A DNA stretch of 7,949 bases, taken from positions 1 through 7,949 of the forward strand of contig CAJUMD010000132.1 of NCBI GenBank assembly GCA_910587275.1, written 5' to 3'. This document shows positions 5,801 through 7,949 of the stretch, piece after piece (position 1 is the first letter of the stretch; every line of letters starts with the position of its first letter). The notes under the pieces are model-generated. The model was not told the DNA's origin and made no database searches. It was given only the letters and a program-made list of their open reading frames with translations. The stretch is from an uncultured Kineothrix sp. (GTDB taxonomy: Bacteria; Bacillota; Clostridia; Lachnospirales; Lachnospiraceae). The position numbers and the translations under genes were made by a program.

Positions 5801-5827
5801 AAATGTACACTTTTTATTAACAGTTCC

Positions 5828-6028
5828 TTACTTAACACCATATTTTCTGTTGAACTTATCAATACGTCCGTCAGCCCTTGCGGATTTCTGCTGGCCGGTA
5901 TAGAACGAATGGCATTTGGAACATACTTCCACATGGATATCCTTCTTCGTGGAACCTGTTACGAATGTATTTCCGCAGTTGCAAGTTACAGTTGCCTGAT
6001 AGTATTCAGGATGGATTCCTTCTTTCAT
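5828..6028 (-). CDS. rpmE: 50S ribosomal protein L31, zinc-binding form
   Basis: L31 sits on the large ribosomal subunit and helps bridge the two subunits. The 66-residue protein begins MKEGIHPEYYQATVTCNCGN and contains the zinc-ligand pattern C-x-C at 16 and 18 with C-x-x-C at 36 and 39 (VCSKCHSFYTG). This marks the zinc-containing type and not the zinc-independent paralogue used in zinc starvation. The end, DGRIDKFNRKYGVK, is typical. The ATG at 6028 is chosen because AGAGGTG lies 6 bases before it. An in-frame GTG at 6037 is part of that ribosome binding site. The gene has its own promoter and a hairpin leader, and a hairpin terminator follows. Confidence 0.97.
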   Translation of the reverse strand: MKEGIHPEYYQATVTCNCGNTFVTGSTKKDIHVEVCSKCHSFYTGQQKSARADGRIDKFNRKYGVK

Positions 6029-6120
6029 CTTTTTCACCTCTCTATGACATAAATTATTGTTTTGTACTCATCCCACTCTGCCTGCACCGCAGGCAAAACT
6101 GCCGGACTAACCCAAACAGC
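6029..6120 (-). promoter_or_regulatory. rpmE 5' leader with a stable hairpin, possible L31 autoregulation site
   Basis: From the predicted start near 6120 to the ATG the leader is about 92 bases. It contains a perfect 7-bp stem, TGCCTGC (6079-6085) with GCAGGCA (6089-6095), closed by a 3-base loop. Many ribosomal protein genes carry leaders bound by their own product, and L31 leaders have been proposed in Firmicutes. I cannot match this one to a described consensus by eye. Confidence 0.5.
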
Positions 6121-6126
6121 ATTTTT

Positions 6127-6155
6127 ATTTTACCACAGTTTGTTCCTTCATGCAA
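6127..6155 (-). promoter_or_regulatory. Strong promoter of rpmE
   Basis: On the minus strand a TTGCAT -35 box (6155-6150), a 17-base spacer and a TAAAAT -10 box (6132-6127) preceded by TGG (an extended -10) form a near-consensus housekeeping promoter. Transcription would begin near 6120. It gives rpmE expression independent of rho. Confidence 0.8.
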
Positions 6156-6169
6156 GCACTTTTATCAAA

Positions 6170-6189
6170 ACTTTACGAAACTTCACGAA
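6170..6189. repeat. Tandem 10-bp repeat just upstream of the rpmE promoter
   Basis: ACTTTACGAA (6170-6179) and ACTTCACGAA (6180-6189) are adjacent and differ at one base. They end 14 bases upstream of the -35 box, where a regulator or the polymerase alpha subunit could bind. No known operator was recognised. The rest of the rho-rpmE gap shows no clear rho-independent terminator for rho. Confidence 0.5.
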
Positions 6190-6239
6190 ATCCGCAACAA
6201 TCCAGATTGAACCGTTACAAGAATTCACCGTATCTTCCC

Positions 6240-7664
6240 TTAAAAGAATTTAATCTTCTTCACCATCTGCACAAATTCATTGTTACTGCGTGTCTTGGAA
6301 AACATATCCAGAATCTTCTCCACCGCTTCCTCCGGCTTTAAGCTGTTTAACGCTTTGCGCATAACGTTCATCGCCTCCTGCTCCTCGCCGGACAATAACA
6401 AATCTTCCCGCCTTGTACTGGATTTTGGAATATCGATGGCGGGGAACATCCTCTTTTCCGATAACTTTCGGTCCAAAACCATTTCCATGTTTCCGGTTCC
6501 CTTAAATTCCTCGTATACCACATCATCCATCTTGCTTCCGGTTCCAACCATCGCCGTTGCGAGTACTGTCAGGCTTCCGCCGCCGCGCATATTCCTCGCC
6601 GCACCGAAGAAACGCTTGGGCATGTGCAGCGCCGCAGGGTCAAGACCGCCGGAAAGCGTCCTTCCGCTGGGCGGAACGGTCAGGTTATATGCCCGTGTCA
6701 GTCTGGTAATGCTGTCCAAAAGAATCATGACATCCTTTTTATGTTCCACCAGGCGTTTTGCCCGTTCGATAACCATTTCCGATACCCTCTTATGGTGCTC
6801 CGGCAGCTCATCAAACGTGGAATAAATCACCTCCACATTCGGACCCTCAATCGCCTCCTTAATGTCCGTCACTTCCTCAGGACGTTCGTCAATCAGCAGA
6901 ATAATCAAATGGACTTCCGGTGAATTTTGCTTGATGGACTTAGCCACTTCCTTTAACAGAGTCGTCTTACCGGCCTTCGGCGGGGAAACAATCATCCCCC
7001 TCTGTCCCTTACCAACGGGGCTCATCAAGTCCATGATACGCATGGATACGGAGGCGGTGGATGTCTCCAGTTTCAGGCGCTCATTCGGGAAAATAGGCGT
7101 CATATCCTCAAAATTGCAGCGCCGCATCGCCACATCCGGCGTGTAACCGTTAATGGTTTTTACATATAACAGTGCGCTGAATTTCTCGTTCTGCGTCTTA
7201 ATCCTTGTATTTCCTTCCAAAATATCCCCCGTCTTTAAGTTAAAACGTCGGATTTGGCTGGGCGCCACATAAACGTCGTTCTCACCCGGAAGATAATTCG
7301 CGCTGCGGATAAAACCAAACCCGTCCGGCATCACCTCCAAAATACCATGCGCCGTAATCCCGCTGTCGAGATCCGCCGGAAATTTCTCCTCATCGGTTCC
7401 GCCCTCCCCACGCTTGTCCGCCGGTTTTCTCGCCGTACCGTTTCCCGCATTATTGTTTCCCGTATTATTGCTTCCCCTTTTTGGGACATATGTTTCCCGC
7501 TGGTCGGAATCTTTCCCGCTTTCCTTTGCGTTATCCTTCTCATCCTCCCGCAGCATGGCTTCCACCAAATCCGCTTTCTTCATTGCAGAAGTGCCTTTGA
7601 TTCCCCGCGCCTTCGCAATTTCCTTTAAATCAACAAGTGCCAGCGATTCATACTTTTCTCTCAT
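6240..7664 (-). CDS. rho: Transcription termination factor Rho
   Basis: Rho is a hexameric RNA-dependent ATPase that pulls nascent RNA from polymerase. The 474-residue protein contains an N-terminal helical Rho_N domain (about 1-38, LALVDLKEIAKARGIKG) and a polar, Asn-rich low-complexity linker (about 40-100, with NNTGNNNAGNGTARK). A cold-shock RNA-binding domain follows at about 103-170 (HGILEVMPDGFGFIRSANY). The ATPase core has Walker A SPPKAGKTT at 227-235, the DERPEEV catalytic segment at 259-265, Walker B DVMILLDSITR at 311-321, the LSGGLDP loop at 337-343 and KGTGNMEMVLDR near 388-399. All key residues are present. The start at 7664 follows GGAGGAAAGT directly. The linker is the variable part of the protein across Firmicutes and Actinobacteria. 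rho is followed by rpmE, a frequent arrangement. Confidence 0.98.
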   Translation of the reverse strand: MREKYESLALVDLKEIAKARGIKGTSAMKKADLVEAMLREDEKDNAKESGKDSDQRETYVPKRGSNNTGNNNAGNGTARKPADKRGEGGTDEEKFPADLDSGITAHGILEVMPDGFGFIRSANYLPGENDVYVAPSQIRRFNLKTGDILEGNTRIKTQNEKFSALLYVKTINGYTPDVAMRRCNFEDMTPIFPNERLKLETSTASVSMRIMDLMSPVGKGQRGMIVSPPKAGKTTLLKEVAKSIKQNSPEVHLIILLIDERPEEVTDIKEAIEGPNVEVIYSTFDELPEHHKRVSEMVIERAKRLVEHKKDVMILLDSITRLTRAYNLTVPPSGRTLSGGLDPAALHMPKRFFGAARNMRGGGSLTVLATAMVGTGSKMDDVVYEEFKGTGNMEMVLDRKLSEKRMFPAIDIPKSSTRREDLLLSGEEQEAMNVMRKALNSLKPEEAVEKILDMFSKTRSNNEFVQMVKKIKFF

Positions 7665-7949
7665 ACTTTCCTCCGTTTTCCCTATGATATATCTTTACCG
7701 CCCGCCACGGCTCTGCCGCCCTGCCGGCCGGTTTTATTCTGTTTCTTCCTTACATATACAATACTCTTTTCTTCATCCTTGGGGTTTTGAAGCCGATATG
7801 TTAATGGAATTGCATTCAAACATTATCACGTGTTTTTTATTATACAATAAGTTTTCCAAAATAGGAAGCATTTTTTTCGTCTCCCCATATCCACTAAAAA
7901 TTTCAACCTTTTTTTGAACAATTTTTCACTTTCGGCATATTTACTAATT
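7665..7949 (-). promoter_or_regulatory. Upstream region and probable long leader of rho
   Basis: This 285-base stretch holds no convincing gene. A perfect TATAAT -10 box on the minus strand (7844-7839) is the best promoter candidate, but the matching -35 position (TTCCTA at a 17-base spacing) is poor. If it is used, the leader is about 165 bases and includes a G-rich, C-poor-flanked block near 7698-7732 with a small CGGC/GCCG hairpin. The remaining part to 7949 is AT-rich with several poly-A/T runs. Confidence 0.45.

Noticed and set aside
6280..6825. Plus-strand frame of 181 codons opposite rho
   Set aside because: It is the antisense of the conserved Rho ATPase core. It is Ser/Arg-rich and lacks a convincing start signal.
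7698..7732. GC-rich block with inverted symmetry upstream of rho, considered as a terminator of an upstream gene
   Set aside because: On the minus strand it is not followed by a T-run. The plus-strand TTTT after it has no gene upstream to terminate.
7414..7917. Plus-strand frame of 167 codons near the right edge, partly in the gene-free region
   Set aside because: It begins opposite the Rho N-terminus, and its Phe/Ser/Leu content reflects poly-T and pyrimidine-rich sequence. No ribosome binding site or recognisable motif.
1..7949. tRNA, rRNA, CRISPR array or insertion sequence
   Set aside because: No cloverleaf ends, ribosomal RNA signatures, regularly spaced repeats or transposase motifs were seen on either strand.

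Overview
The window looks like a chromosomal segment of a Gram-positive gut-type Clostridia, most probably Lachnospiraceae. This rests on the gene order rho-rpmE-DUF1385-prmC-prfA, the GGQC form of the release-factor loop, a zinc-binding L31, strong AGGAGG-type ribosome binding sites and intermediate base composition. Almost everything is transcribed on the minus strand. The assignment comes from reading the proteins, not from a search.

Right half (about 2270 to 7949): a conserved housekeeping block for ending transcription and translation. Read in the direction of transcription it runs rho (transcription terminator helicase), rpmE (ribosomal protein L31, with its own strong promoter and a hairpin leader), a terminator-like hairpin, a DUF1385/YqhQ membrane protein with an unusual acidic repeat tail, prmC (methylase of the release-factor GGQ loop) and prfA (release factor 1, a substrate of PrmC). 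prmC overlaps the end of the DUF1385 gene by 11 bases.

Middle (about 1380 to 2270): an accessory patch just past the 3' end of prfA. It holds a plus-strand gene that reads as a complete HicA toxin fused in frame to the last part of a HicB antitoxin. A 19-bp inverted repeat overlaps its promoter. On the minus strand lie two overlapping broken reading frames, the second reminiscent of the start of a mobile-element sigma-like protein. A 45-base stretch at 1385-1429 resembles the 3' end of prfA (36 of 45 bases), so the patch may be a decayed insertion at prfA.

Left part (1 to about 1525): a strong minus-strand promoter, a leader of about 190 bases with an 8-bp inverted repeat and two tiny reading frames, then a DUF6440 gene and a DUF3781 gene with an extra helical C-terminal part. 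The start of an AraC-family regulator follows and runs off the left edge. The gap at 414-516 holds only weak promoter-like sequence. The gap at 2125-2269 holds a short direct repeat and no clear terminator.
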